A stretch of DNA of 64,000 nt from GCA-2794515 sp034436155. GTDB lineage: Bacteria; Chloroflexota; Anaerolineae; Aggregatilineales; Phototrophicaceae. The position numbers were made by a program, and so were the translations under genes. The stretch is taken from NCBI GenBank assembly GCA_034436155.1, contig DAOTVP010000010.1, forward strand, positions 186,001 through 250,000, in the 5' to 3' direction. The notes beneath the pieces were generated by a model. The model was not told the DNA's origin. It saw nothing but the letters and a program-made list of their open reading frames with translations, and ran no database searches. This document shows positions 1-8,732 of this stretch, piece by piece (within the stretch, counting starts at the first letter, position 1; every line of letters begins with the position of its first letter).

Positions 1-2264
1 TACCCGAAAATTGGACGGGACGACCATCTATCTGGCGAGATGTAACCCAATCTGAACAGGTGCAATACACGCTCGATTTATTGCACCGTGCAGAACGTGA
101 ATGGACGTGGCTCGGCGGGATGATGCTCTATCATTGGCAACCGCAGGCGGACGATGATAATCCTGTTTGGGGATTTTCGATCCTTGCACAAGATGGATCT
201 ATAACGCCACTCTACGAGGCGCTTAAAAATCGCACGATGACCGCGATGGATGGTCTGTATCCCGCAAAAAATTCATCAGCACAGTATAGTGGCGCATGGA
301 CATTCACAGATATTGGTGCAGATATTGGTTGGGTACAAGATAGTTCTGCCGAATTCCGATTTTTTGGGCGAGATATTGCCATCATCACCCGTGAAGAGGA
401 TGCAATTGCCCATTTTTACATCACTATAGATGACCAACCCGCTAATGCGCTCCCGCGCGATATGAGGGGGAACAGTTATCTATCGCTACGCAGTGGTGAA
501 TTATCACCTGTTGTAAACGTGCATGTGGTGGCGCGAAATTTGACAGATGGTGAACATACGCTACGCATCGTTGCTGATGAGGTTGTGCCAGATGAAATTC
601 AATTACGGTATCCGTTGGTTGGATTCGCCGTGAGCAGTGGTGATTTAGCGGAACCCTACAACCGACAAATATTCTTTGGTTGGATTTGTATCGCCGTATC
701 ATTTTTGGCGCTTGTTGTGACAATCCGCGCTGTAAACATCTTCTGGTTATGGCATACTATTCAATTTGCGTGGACGCGCCTAAATGATGTATCACAATTG
801 GTTATTGGCGCGATGGCATCTCTCACGTTGCTATTGGCGATGTTCCTCACATGGCAATCGGGCGTGCCTGCTATTTTTCGGCGCGATTCGGTACAACTAG
901 GGTTATCTATCCTGACAGCAGGTATCATTTATCTCAACCCCGCGCTGATTTTAACCATCATTGCTATGGGGGTGTTGTTCATCCTGATTTACCATCGGCT
1001 CGAATTGGGTGTGATGTTAGCCATTTTTTGGTCGCCATTTTTCTTATTCCCCGTAGAGTTATACCGTTTTTCGTTCCCCATTGCTGAGATTATCATCATC
1101 ATAACCTTTATGGCTACGACATTACGTATATTGGCGCAACACGGTGAAGATAACCAGATATTGCCAAAGGTCATGAAAAATGGAGTATGGCGACATCTTA
1201 ACCGTCTGGATGTAATGATGATGCTGTGGTTGCTCTTAGGTGTCTTTGGTGTGGTTATTGCGACTTATCGCGCCCCTGCATTCACTGATTTTCGAGTGAT
1301 GTTTCTTGAACCTGCCATGCTTTACGTTGCAATTCGGACGAGAGGTCGGCATAAACAATCACTCATCCGCCTAATGGATGCCTTGCTCTTGGCGGGTATC
1401 GCTGTGGCGGGTATCGGTTTGGTGATGTGGCTCACGGGACAATCTATCATCACCGCCGAAGACGGTGTTAAGCGGTTGGCGAGCGTATATGGTTCACCAA
1501 ATAATGTCGGGCTGATTTTGGGGCGTTGTATCCCGTTTGCGTTGGCGCTTATCCTCATCCAAACAGAAAAACTGCGCCAATATTTCGGCATGATCGGTTT
1601 TCTGGTGATGGGTTTGGCGCTCATCCTTACACAAAGCGCGGGTGCATTATTCATCGGTGTGCCTGTCGGTATTATCACCGTTATCATCCTCAGTCTGCGC
1701 CAGAAAGCCATTTTGCCTATCATCGGCATCATCGGCTTAGTGGTGATAGGTGGCATTCTCGCATCGCAATCACCGCGTTTTGAGCGTTTGGTAGATATGA
1801 CCAGTGGCACGAATTTTTATCGGTTACGCGCATGGCAAAGTGCCATCAATATCATCCAAGATTATCCCATTACAGGAATTGGATTAGACCAATATCTGTA
1901 TTTCTTTAGGGATAAATACATGTTACCAGATGCGTGGCAAGAGCCGAATTTATCGCATCCACATCATATCATATTCGATTTTTGGTTGCGTTTGGGCATA
2001 TTTGGCGTGCTATGGTTGGTGATTTTTATTTGGATATGGGGCAAAACGGCATGGCGTGAATATAAGATGTTGTGGCGAGGCGACAAATTGCTCTTGGCGC
2101 TCATCGTTGGCGCGATGGGTAGTATGGCAAATCTATTATCACACGGGTTGGTGGATAATAGTTTATATGTGTTGGATTTAGCGGTTGTATTTGCCTTGCT
2201 AGTTGGTATCGCTTCTGTGTTGCCTACGCAAAAAGCATCTTCACTACCAACAAACACACATTAA
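1..2264 (+). CDS. Glycosidase-like/O-antigen-ligase (Wzy_C) membrane fusion protein, 5' truncated by the window
   Basis: The reading frame is open from base 3, so the true start lies before the window; the first internal start is GTG at 60. The N-terminal part reads like the end of a TIM-barrel glycosidase (WTWLGGMMLYHW, then PLYEALKNR). A beta-rich segment of about 130 residues follows, then roughly ten hydrophobic segments. Late in the protein a SHPHH motif lies between membrane helices, as in the periplasmic loop of the Wzy_C/O-antigen ligase family. The likely role is transfer or polymerisation of a surface glycan at the outer membrane face. It lies upstream of UDP-glucuronate decarboxylase and a second ligase-like gene on the same strand. 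The ligase assignment is fairly safe. The glycosidase part is inferred from a fragment and could instead be a non-catalytic barrel. Confidence 0.7.
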   Translation, partial: PENWTGRPSIWRDVTQSEQVQYTLDLLHRAEREWTWLGGMMLYHWQPQADDDNPVWGFSILAQDGSITPLYEALKNRTMTAMDGLYPAKNSSAQYSGAWTFTDIGADIGWVQDSSAEFRFFGRDIAIITREEDAIAHFYITIDDQPANALPRDMRGNSYLSLRSGELSPVVNVHVVARNLTDGEHTLRIVADEVVPDEIQLRYPLVGFAVSSGDLAEPYNRQIFFGWICIAVSFLALVVTIRAVNIFWLWHTIQFAWTRLNDVSQLVIGAMASLTLLLAMFLTWQSGVPAIFRRDSVQLGLSILTAGIIYLNPALILTIIAMGVLFILIYHRLELGVMLAIFWSPFFLFPVELYRFSFPIAEIIIIITFMATTLRILAQHGEDNQILPKVMKNGVWRHLNRLDVMMMLWLLLGVFGVVIATYRAPAFTDFRVMFLEPAMLYVAIRTRGRHKQSLIRLMDALLLAGIAVAGIGLVMWLTGQSIITAEDGVKRLASVYGSPNNVGLILGRCIPFALALILIQTEKLRQYFGMIGFLVMGLALILTQSAGALFIGVPVGIITVIILSLRQKAILPIIGIIGLVVIGGILASQSPRFERLVDMTSGTNFYRLRAWQSAINIIQDYPITGIGLDQYLYFFRDKYMLPDAWQEPNLSHPHHIIFDFWLRLGIFGVLWLVIFIWIWGKTAWREYKMLWRGDKLLLALIVGAMGSMANLLSHGLVDNSLYVLDLAVVFALLVGIASVLPTQKASSLPTNTH

Positions 2265-2307
2265 TGCTAAACTGTGTAGGCATTTTTGGACACATGGAGG
2301 TGTTACT

Positions 2308-3243
2308 TTGCGCGTTGTCATTACAGGTGGTGCAGGATTTATCGGTTCACATTTATGTGAACGTTTTTTGAGCGAGGGCGCAGAAGTCATCGCCATAGAT
2401 AACCTCATCACAGGAAGTTTACAAAACATCCAACATTTACAAGATAACCCTAATTTTCGGTTTATCAATCAAAACATCAGTCGACCATTCACCATAGAGG
2501 GTGATGTAGATGCAGTGCTGAATTTCGCATCTCCCGCCAGCCCACCCGTCTATTTGAAATATCCCATCGAGACACTCGAAGTGGGATCATTAGGCACGCA
2601 ATATACACTTGAATTGGCATTACAAAAAAATGCCCGTTATTTGTTGGCATCCACATCAGAGGTATATGGCGACCCATTGGTGCATCCTCAACCCGAAAGT
2701 TATTTGGGCAATGTCGATTCTATCGGACCGCGGAGTGTCTATGACGAGGCGAAACGCTACGCCGAAGCGATAACAATGGCGTATCATCGCACATATGGCG
2801 TACAAACGCGCATTGTGCGAATTTTCAATACCTACGGACCGCGTATGAGTTTGGATGATGGGCGTGTTGTCCCTAATTTCATCGCCCAAGCCTTACGGGG
2901 AGAAGCCTTAACTGTTTATGGTGATGGCAAACAAACCCGTAGCTTTCAGTATGTGGATGATTTAATCGAGGGGATTCGGCGCTTGCTCGACTCTGATTTT
3001 GTAGAACCCGTCAACATTGGCAACCCAACCGAGATGACCATCCTCGAATTCGCCGAGATGGTTTGTGAAGTGATGGGACAATCTATTCAAATTGAATTTG
3101 TGCCAGATGCGCGTATCAAAGGCGACCCACAAACCCGCCGTCCCGATATTACCCGCGCCAAGACTGTTTTGAATTGGCAACCCAAAGTAACTTTAGCTGA
3201 TGGACTGATGAAAACCATCGCTTATTTCAGAAGTGTGGTATGA
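2308..3243 (+). CDS. uxs: UDP-glucuronate decarboxylase (UDP-xylose synthase), NAD-dependent SDR family
   Basis: This cytoplasmic short-chain dehydrogenase-type enzyme would convert UDP-glucuronate to UDP-xylose for surface glycans. The nucleotide-binding GGAGFIG loop is at residues 7-13, the substrate signature FASPASPP is typical of UDP-xylose synthases, and the catalytic YDEAK has Tyr145 and Lys149. The start is TTG 2308, because GGAGG (2296-2300) lies 7 bases before it and it begins the Rossmann strand at once. An upstream in-frame ATG would add 35 residues unlike the family. The length, 311 residues, is normal. The stop overlaps the next gene as ATGA, so the two are translationally coupled. 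Related SDR nucleotide-sugar epimerases are the alternative, but the ASPASPP signature favours decarboxylase. Confidence 0.88.
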   Translation: MRVVITGGAGFIGSHLCERFLSEGAEVIAIDNLITGSLQNIQHLQDNPNFRFINQNISRPFTIEGDVDAVLNFASPASPPVYLKYPIETLEVGSLGTQYTLELALQKNARYLLASTSEVYGDPLVHPQPESYLGNVDSIGPRSVYDEAKRYAEAITMAYHRTYGVQTRIVRIFNTYGPRMSLDDGRVVPNFIAQALRGEALTVYGDGKQTRSFQYVDDLIEGIRRLLDSDFVEPVNIGNPTEMTILEFAEMVCEVMGQSIQIEFVPDARIKGDPQTRRPDITRAKTVLNWQPKVTLADGLMKTIAYFRSVV

Positions 3244-4733
3244 ATTTCGCCTTACCTATAAACCAACCGCTCCAGCTTCGGCAAATTGTAGCCATAATCA
3301 TGGCTGTTTTGCTGGGTGGGTTAATTGTTATTTTGCCGATCGAATTGGCATTTTTAGCGATTATACTCAGCATTATTGGCATTTTGTCGTTTATTACGCC
3401 ACTATCGGCATTGGCATTCGCATTGGTTGTCGCGCCACTTCGCACACTCATCCAAACTGAATCGCCTGTCAACTTACCGCTCGATATTGGTCAATTGGCG
3501 ATTTTGTTTTTCATCGGTGTGTGGGCGCTATATCAAATTAGCCATAAAAATCACCTCTTAAAATTCGTCTATAGTCCGATTTTGATGCCGATTATCGGAT
3601 TTATATTTGTTTCTGGATTAGGTGTATTTTATGCCACATCAGTCGGGGCATGGTTCACTGAGTGGTTAAAATGGGTGTTGATATTCGCGTTGATAATCGT
3701 GATTTTCTCGGCTTGCCGATATAATCGGTGTTGGGAATGGGTGTTATTTGCCGTGATAAGTGCGGGATTTGGTCAGGCACTCATCGGACTATACACATTT
3801 TGGGGTGGAAGTGGCGCAGACCATCTCCGAATTTTTGCAGATAGGGGCTTTTTTCGGGCTTTTGGGTCGTTTGGGCAACCCAATCCATTCGGCGGATTTA
3901 TGGGGCTTCTAGCGCCATTATCGCTCATGTTGGCATATGCCTATATTGAACGTGCTTGGTCATTATGGCGCAAAAATCAGCCAAAAGCGCGTTTTGCGTT
4001 ATGTATAAGCATGTATTACACAATTGCGACGCTCGGTATTATCGGCGCATTGGTCGCCTCTTGGAGCAGAGGCGCGTGGCTTGGTTTGGGTGTGGCAATA
4101 TTAGCCGTGATAGTCGTTCTGCCACGCAAATTATGGCAAGGTGTTTTATTGTTGAGCGTGGTCAGCTTAGTCGGCGCGGTCTTGTGGATGAGTGACAGAT
4201 TGCCCGCATCCCTCACTGAGCGCCTCGCCAGCGCCACACAAGAATTGTTCGTTTTATCCGATGTGCGCGGTGTGGATATTAATCCCGAAAATTATGCCGT
4301 CATCGAAAGATTGGCGCATTGGCAAGCCGCCCTCAACATGGGACGGGATAATGCTTGGCTAGGTGTGGGGTTTGGAAATTACGATGCAACCTACGAAACA
4401 TATCGCCTAATCAATTGGAAATTTTCTCTCGGACATGCACATAATTACTACTTGAATGTTTTAGCAGAGACTGGCATCATTGGATTGATTGCTTATATGG
4501 GTGTTTTAATCAGTTTATTGATGATTACATGGCGTACTATGCGCCAACACCCAGACACACTAGCGCGGATAACAGCAATTGGCTTACTGGGAAGTTGGGT
4601 TTATCTGATGACCCACAGCATGACCGACAACCTCTATGTCAACAATGTGTTTATTCATATCGGCGTTATGATAGGTGTCTTGGCAATTATTCATCATCCT
4701 CTGATTATGCGAGAGAAAGTGTTTATCCCTTGA
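3240..4733 (+). CDS. O-antigen ligase/polymerase-like membrane protein (Wzy_C family)
   Basis: A polytopic membrane protein of 497 residues with about 11-12 hydrophobic segments. The diagnostic part is the large extracytoplasmic loop (SWSRGAWLG before it, then GVGFGNY and GHAHNYYLNVLAETG), matching the Wzy_C family with its conserved histidines. It would join or polymerise lipid-linked glycan chains on the outer face of the membrane. Its ATG overlaps the uxs stop by ATGA and its stop overlaps a possible TTG start of the GtrA-like gene, so it sits inside one operon. A second protein of the same family is encoded just upstream (ending at 2264). Ligase and polymerase activities cannot be told apart by sequence here. 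Confidence 0.85.
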   Translation: MNFALPINQPLQLRQIVAIIMAVLLGGLIVILPIELAFLAIILSIIGILSFITPLSALAFALVVAPLRTLIQTESPVNLPLDIGQLAILFFIGVWALYQISHKNHLLKFVYSPILMPIIGFIFVSGLGVFYATSVGAWFTEWLKWVLIFALIIVIFSACRYNRCWEWVLFAVISAGFGQALIGLYTFWGGSGADHLRIFADRGFFRAFGSFGQPNPFGGFMGLLAPLSLMLAYAYIERAWSLWRKNQPKARFALCISMYYTIATLGIIGALVASWSRGAWLGLGVAILAVIVVLPRKLWQGVLLLSVVSLVGAVLWMSDRLPASLTERLASATQELFVLSDVRGVDINPENYAVIERLAHWQAALNMGRDNAWLGVGFGNYDATYETYRLINWKFSLGHAHNYYLNVLAETGIIGLIAYMGVLISLLMITWRTMRQHPDTLARITAIGLLGSWVYLMTHSMTDNLYVNNVFIHIGVMIGVLAIIHHPLIMREKVFIP

Positions 4734-4753
4734 ATCAACAAACGGTAGAACTC

Positions 4754-5332
4754 ATGGAAACACCACAAGAATCTGTGAAGTGGCGCTTTAGTAATCCGCT
4801 AAATCCGCCGATACATTATGTTGCTCGGCGTTTTGGTGGTAATAAAGCGAAAGAATTAGAACGCTTCCTCAAATTTGCCATTGTTGGCATCTCTGGTGCA
4901 GTTATTGATTTTGGCATTTTGATTGTATTACAAGCCACCATTTTGCCACCCAAACATGTTATTTATGTGGTCATCGCTACGGTGATCGCGTTTGCGGCGG
5001 CGGTGATGAGTAATTTTATTTGGACGCGCTATTGGGTGTATCCAGAATCGCGCAATAACCCCATCCGCAAGCAATTGACCCAATTTGCGACCATCAGCGT
5101 GATTGGCGGTGCGGGTCGTACGTTGTGGATTGCCGCGATGTATTATCAGATTGGGCATTTATTCATGCCATTGGCATTGCCATTCATCCAAATTTTTAGA
5201 CCTAATTATATCCCATCTCAAACTGCAGAAGAGAAATTAGGGACAATTATCGCGCAAATGATAGCGATGGTGGTGGTCATGCTATGGAATTTCTTCGCCA
5301 ATCGTTATTGGACATACCGAGACGTAAAATAA
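4754..5332 (+). CDS. GtrA-like membrane protein
   Basis: A protein of 192 residues with four hydrophobic segments. It opens its core with the family-typical RFLKFAIVGISGAVIDFG and ends with NFFANRYWTY, the usual GtrA C-terminus. GtrA proteins are thought to help move polyprenyl-linked sugars across the membrane or to support glycosyltransferases. The chosen start is ATG 4754 (MET PQE), preceded by a weak GGTAGAA. A TTG at 4730 that overlaps the upstream stop would add eight residues and is a real alternative. The protein has an extra charged stretch between helices 3 and 4 (around PNYIPSQTAEEK) that is longer than in minimal family members. It is co-directional with the ligase and GT4 genes. 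Confidence 0.85.
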   Translation: METPQESVKWRFSNPLNPPIHYVARRFGGNKAKELERFLKFAIVGISGAVIDFGILIVLQATILPPKHVIYVVIATVIAFAAAVMSNFIWTRYWVYPESRNNPIRKQLTQFATISVIGGAGRTLWIAAMYYQIGHLFMPLALPFIQIFRPNYIPSQTAEEKLGTIIAQMIAMVVVMLWNFFANRYWTYRDVK

Positions 5333-5333
5333 T

Positions 5334-6461
5334 ATGGTCGTCATTGGCATAGATTATACCCCTGCTTATGAACAAGGTGCAGGCATTGGGCGTTCTGTAC
5401 GCGGTTTAGTCTCTGCTTTGGCGACTATCGATACCGATACCGATTATCGGCTATTTGTAGCGGGTGCAAGCCACAATACATTACCTTCATCGCTTGCACC
5501 CAATTTTAAGTATTATCCATCGCGCATTTCACCCAAGTGGTGGGCGCGGATATGGCATCGGGCGCAAATTCCATATCGCGTAGAATACATACTCGGCAAA
5601 ATTGGTTTATACCATGCAACCGATTTTGTGTTGCCACCCATTCATCCACAGACCAAAAGCATCGTCACCATTCACGACTTATCGTATGTTCGTGTGCCAG
5701 AAACCGCCAGTCCATCACTCAAAAAATATTTGGATATGGTCGTGCCACGTTCTATTGCTCGTGCCACGCATGTTCATGCTGTGTCAGAGACAACGCGCCA
5801 AGACATCATCGCGCTATATAACACCCCTCCAGAAAAAGTCTCGGTGATATTCAACGCCGTTGAGCCACGTTTTAAGCCTGTGGATGTGTCGAAAGCGATT
5901 TTAGCCAAATACCACATCCCAGATGAACCTTATATCATCAGTGTTGGCACTGTTCAACCGCGTAAAAATTACAGCCGATTGGTGAAATCGTTAGTCCAGC
6001 TTCGGCAAAAATATGATGTTCATTTGGTCATTGCTGGTGGACGTGGTTGGCTCGAAGATGAGTTTTATGCCACCATTCGACAAACAGGCATGACTGATTA
6101 TGTGCATGTGACGGGTTTTGTCGCTGATGATGATTTGCCCGCACTCTACAGTGGCTCAATGTGTATGGCTTACCCATCGTTGTATGAAGGATTTGGTATC
6201 CCTGTTTTAGAAGCGATGGCATGTGGAACACCCGTATTAACATCAACCACATCCTCATTACCAGAAGTCGCTGGTGATTCGGCTATCTTAGTTAACCCAT
6301 ACAACATAGATGCTATTCAAGATGGGCTAGAACGGCTCATATCAGACCAAAATCTGCGAAAAACGTTATCTGAAAAAGGACTGTTGCAGGCGCAAAAATT
6401 CACATGGGAGCAATCTGCCCGACAACTAAAGCATTTATATACGCAATTATTAGAGGACTAA
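5334..6461 (+). CDS. Glycosyltransferase family 4 (GT-B fold)
   Basis: A 375-residue cytoplasmic or membrane-associated glycosyltransferase. The N-terminal half carries the acceptor domain (GIDYTPAYEQGAGIGR near the start). The C-terminal half has the family-4 nucleotide-sugar signatures: ISVGTVQPRKN, a VTGFV turn, and SLYEGFGIPVLEAMACGTPV with its EGFG(x)PxLE-type glutamates. It probably adds a hexose to a lipid-linked or surface glycan. It starts one base after the GtrA-like stop and ends six bases before the ChlI-like gene. Donor and acceptor cannot be deduced from sequence. Confidence 0.9.
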   Translation: MVVIGIDYTPAYEQGAGIGRSVRGLVSALATIDTDTDYRLFVAGASHNTLPSSLAPNFKYYPSRISPKWWARIWHRAQIPYRVEYILGKIGLYHATDFVLPPIHPQTKSIVTIHDLSYVRVPETASPSLKKYLDMVVPRSIARATHVHAVSETTRQDIIALYNTPPEKVSVIFNAVEPRFKPVDVSKAILAKYHIPDEPYIISVGTVQPRKNYSRLVKSLVQLRQKYDVHLVIAGGRGWLEDEFYATIRQTGMTDYVHVTGFVADDDLPALYSGSMCMAYPSLYEGFGIPVLEAMACGTPVLTSTTSSLPEVAGDSAILVNPYNIDAIQDGLERLISDQNLRKTLSEKGLLQAQKFTWEQSARQLKHLYTQLLED

Positions 6462-6467
6462 CAACTG

Positions 6468-7637
6468 ATGACCGATGACTATGTATCGAATAAAAAATCC
6501 TCATTATTATTGCAATTATTACACGATGTTGGCGCAGACCGCATTTTAGAACTGAAATCACCGGATTTAGGGTTGGCAGAACATCGCCCTTATCCATTTT
6601 TGGCGATTGTTGGGCAACTCGAAATGCGTACCGCCTTGCTATTATCCGTCATTAACCCTGCTATCGGTGGTGTTTTGTTGATTGGTCCGAGGGGTATCGC
6701 AAAAACAACAGCCGTCCGTAGCCTAACAGGAATTTTGCCCGATGTCGAGGTGAGCGATTGCGAAGAAGGTGTTTTGCCAGAGGATATGAAAAATCCTGAT
6801 GCCGAGTTTTTGTATCCCGATTGTTACGAAAAATTCAAAAATAATGAACCGATTTCACATTATGAACCCGTCAAATTAGTCGAATTACCGCTTAATGCCC
6901 GTTTAGAGGATGTGGTCGGTGGGATTAATGAACGGGTCGCCGTCCAACGCAATTCTATCCGTTTAGAACGGGGTATTTTGGCGCGTGCCGATAATAATAT
7001 CCTCTACATTGATGAGGTCAATTTATTAGATGACCAAATTGTCGATGCTATTTTAGATGCCGCCGCGCAAGGCAGTTATACAGTTCGGCGTGGCGCGATG
7101 GTCGGCACATATCGCTCACGATTTGTATTAGTCGGTTCGATGAATCCCGAAGAAGGTCGCTTGCGCCCACAAATCTTAGATCGGTTTGGCTTGCGCGTGA
7201 ATGTGCGCGGATTAGATAGTGTCGAAGAACGGTTAGAGGTGTATAAACGGGTGCGGGCATATCGCGCAAATCCGACTCAGTTCATCAAAAATTGGGAGTA
7301 TGTCACGCAAGAAGCTCTAGCAGAAGTGATGACGGCGCGAGAATTGCTCAAAGAAGTGGTGATAGATGATGAAGCCGCTTTGTTGGGCTTAAAATTGGTG
7401 CAATCGCTCAAAATTGATTCGGCACGGGCAGAATATACGATGTTTGAAGCCGCCCGCGCTCATGCCGCCGCCGATGGTCGTAAGAATGTGACTGTGGAAG
7501 ATATTCGCGTAGTTGCCCCGTTGGCATTACGCCAGCGCAGGAGTGAATTTATGGCGACCTTTGCCGAGATGCAAGAGGCAGAAGATAAACAAATCTTACA
7601 CCTATTGGATAGCTTATCTGGAAAAGAAACCACATGA
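6468..7637 (+). CDS. Magnesium-chelatase ChlI-like AAA+ ATPase
   Basis: A 389-residue AAA+ ATPase of the ChlI/BchI branch. Walker A is GPRGIAKTT, unlike the GDRGTGKST form usual in true chlorophyll chelatases. Walker B is NILYIDEVNLL, and the sensor/arginine region MNPEEGRLRPQILDRFG is strongly ChlI-like. An insert between Walker A and B (DCEEGVLPEDMKNPDAEF) also follows the ChlI pattern. No ChlD (VWA) or ChlH subunit is encoded nearby, and no other tetrapyrrole gene except HemW is in the window. It may therefore serve as a MoxR-like remodeller or partner a distant chelatase. It shares ATGA with the next membrane protein. Confidence 0.82.
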   Translation: MTDDYVSNKKSSLLLQLLHDVGADRILELKSPDLGLAEHRPYPFLAIVGQLEMRTALLLSVINPAIGGVLLIGPRGIAKTTAVRSLTGILPDVEVSDCEEGVLPEDMKNPDAEFLYPDCYEKFKNNEPISHYEPVKLVELPLNARLEDVVGGINERVAVQRNSIRLERGILARADNNILYIDEVNLLDDQIVDAILDAAAQGSYTVRRGAMVGTYRSRFVLVGSMNPEEGRLRPQILDRFGLRVNVRGLDSVEERLEVYKRVRAYRANPTQFIKNWEYVTQEALAEVMTARELLKEVVIDDEAALLGLKLVQSLKIDSARAEYTMFEAARAHAAADGRKNVTVEDIRVVAPLALRQRRSEFMATFAEMQEAEDKQILHLLDSLSGKETT

Positions 7638-8254
7638 CACAAAAATATCCCCTACCCTATGGCTGGATGATACTCCTCATACTGGGACTCATTGCATACA
7701 CCCTGCCGTGGATAATCGGCGCGGGGGCAAGTTTAACATTTGGCGCATTCGATCTCGCTGAATGGGCAAGTTTGCATCCGACCACTCGCGCTTTATCCCC
7801 GATATTGTTCACCAGCTTTTTATTACGGATGCCGTTGGTATGTTTGGCATGGATAAGCGCATTTAATGCCCCACCCTATCCGTTCAAATCGGCTTCGTGG
7901 TGGATATACGCCCTTCTCTGCCTTATTTTAGTCATGTTATCGACCCCACCGCTCGAATTTCTGACCATTTTTCGGGATGACATCAATTACATTCAACAAG
8001 CCAATTTAACGATTGTTGCGATGATAGGTGCTGGTATTGGCTTGAGTGGGATTTTCAAGAAATATCGTGTATATTTCGCTATTTTTGCAGGGATTATCGG
8101 CATCATCACCAGTATTTGGGGATGGATGAATGGATATGCGTTATTAGCCGATTTTCAGATATATGTATCGCTTGGTGTTGGTGTTATCATGACAATAGCG
8201 ATATTTCTTGTGATGTGTGGATATATATGGATACAATCAAAAAGACGGTATTAA
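7634..8254 (+). CDS. Unknown polytopic membrane protein
   Basis: I do not recognise this 206-residue protein. It has about six hydrophobic segments, a short basic C-terminus (QSKRRY) and no obvious catalytic motif. Its ATG overlaps the stop of the ChlI-like ATPase, so translation is coupled and a functional link to that ATPase is likely. Its TAA stop lies in the loop of the terminator at 8240-8265, which ends the polysaccharide/ATPase operon. Confidence 0.7.
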   Translation: MTQKYPLPYGWMILLILGLIAYTLPWIIGAGASLTFGAFDLAEWASLHPTTRALSPILFTSFLLRMPLVCLAWISAFNAPPYPFKSASWWIYALLCLILVMLSTPPLEFLTIFRDDINYIQQANLTIVAMIGAGIGLSGIFKKYRVYFAIFAGIIGIITSIWGWMNGYALLADFQIYVSLGVGVIMTIAIFLVMCGYIWIQSKRRY

Positions 8255-8265
8255 AACCGTCTTTT
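8240..8265. terminator. Bidirectional intrinsic terminator between the membrane-protein gene and acpP
   Basis: AAAAGACGGT (8240-8249) pairs perfectly with ACCGTCTTTT (8256-8265) around a 6-base loop that contains the upstream stop codon. A-rich and T-rich flanks give a U tract in both directions, so the hairpin can serve the plus-strand operon and acpP, which ends at 8287 on the minus strand. Confidence 0.85.
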
Positions 8266-8286
8266 GATGGCAATCAAGCCAAATTT

Positions 8287-8523
8287 TTACATGCGAGTTT
8301 GGATATATTCAATCGCTTGCCCGACTGTTTTGATTTTTTGGGCATCTTCATCGGTGATTTCACCACCAAATTGTTCTTCAAATGCCATAATCAATTCTAC
8401 AAGGTCGAGCGAATCCGCTTCGAGGTCGGTACGGAAGTCGGCACTGGGGACAACACGGTCTTCATCCACGCCCAACAAATCCACCACAATTTTCTTGACA
8501 CGTTCTTCAACAGAGTCTGCCAT
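8287..8523 (-). CDS. acpP: Acyl carrier protein
   Basis: A 78-residue acidic carrier protein of fatty acid synthesis. The phosphopantetheine attachment motif is LEADSLDLVEL with Ser38, and the following helix (FEEQFGGEITDEDAQKI) is the canonical recognition helix. The start is preceded by GAGGGAGC. It is monocistronic here, with the fab genes elsewhere: downstream is the shared terminator and upstream is a divergent spacer. A perfect TATAAT on the minus strand lies about 55 bases before the start. Confidence 0.97.
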   Translation of the reverse strand: MADSVEERVKKIVVDLLGVDEDRVVPSADFRTDLEADSLDLVELIMAFEEQFGGEITDEDAQKIKTVGQAIEYIQTRM

Positions 8524-8575
8524 TTTTGCTCCCTCTTCAATACAGAGTCTTATGGTTTGATTAAATCAGATACGA

Positions 8576-8581
8576 ATTATA
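8576..8581 (-). promoter_or_regulatory. acpP: Candidate -10 box for acpP
   Basis: Read on the minus strand, 8581-8576 is a perfect TATAAT. The position for a -35 element with 17-base spacing reads CTAGCC, which is poor, so the assignment rests on the -10 box and on its place 53 bases before the acpP start. The rest of the 8524-8732 spacer shows no gene. A TATGAT/GATAAT cluster at 8688-8696 is a weak candidate for the plus-strand isomerase gene. Confidence 0.4.
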
Positions 8582-8732
8582 CAGATATTCCCATTCACGG
8601 CTAGTCCTATCTCTAAATAACCCCATACTTGCCCAAAAGTGATGACCACGTTGTCGTGTGGATGTATGCTTTATAGGTATTTGATGTTATGATAATCGCG
8701 CTAATCACATCGTTTATGGAAAGGATTTTATT

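Noticed and set aside
2203..2307. Upstream extension of the uxs frame
   Set aside because: It overlaps the previous gene, adds residues unlike the family, and TTG 2308 has the good GGAGG ribosome site.
8116..8604. Long plus-strand ORF across acpP
   Set aside because: It is antisense to the clear acyl carrier protein gene and crosses the terminator at 8240-8265.
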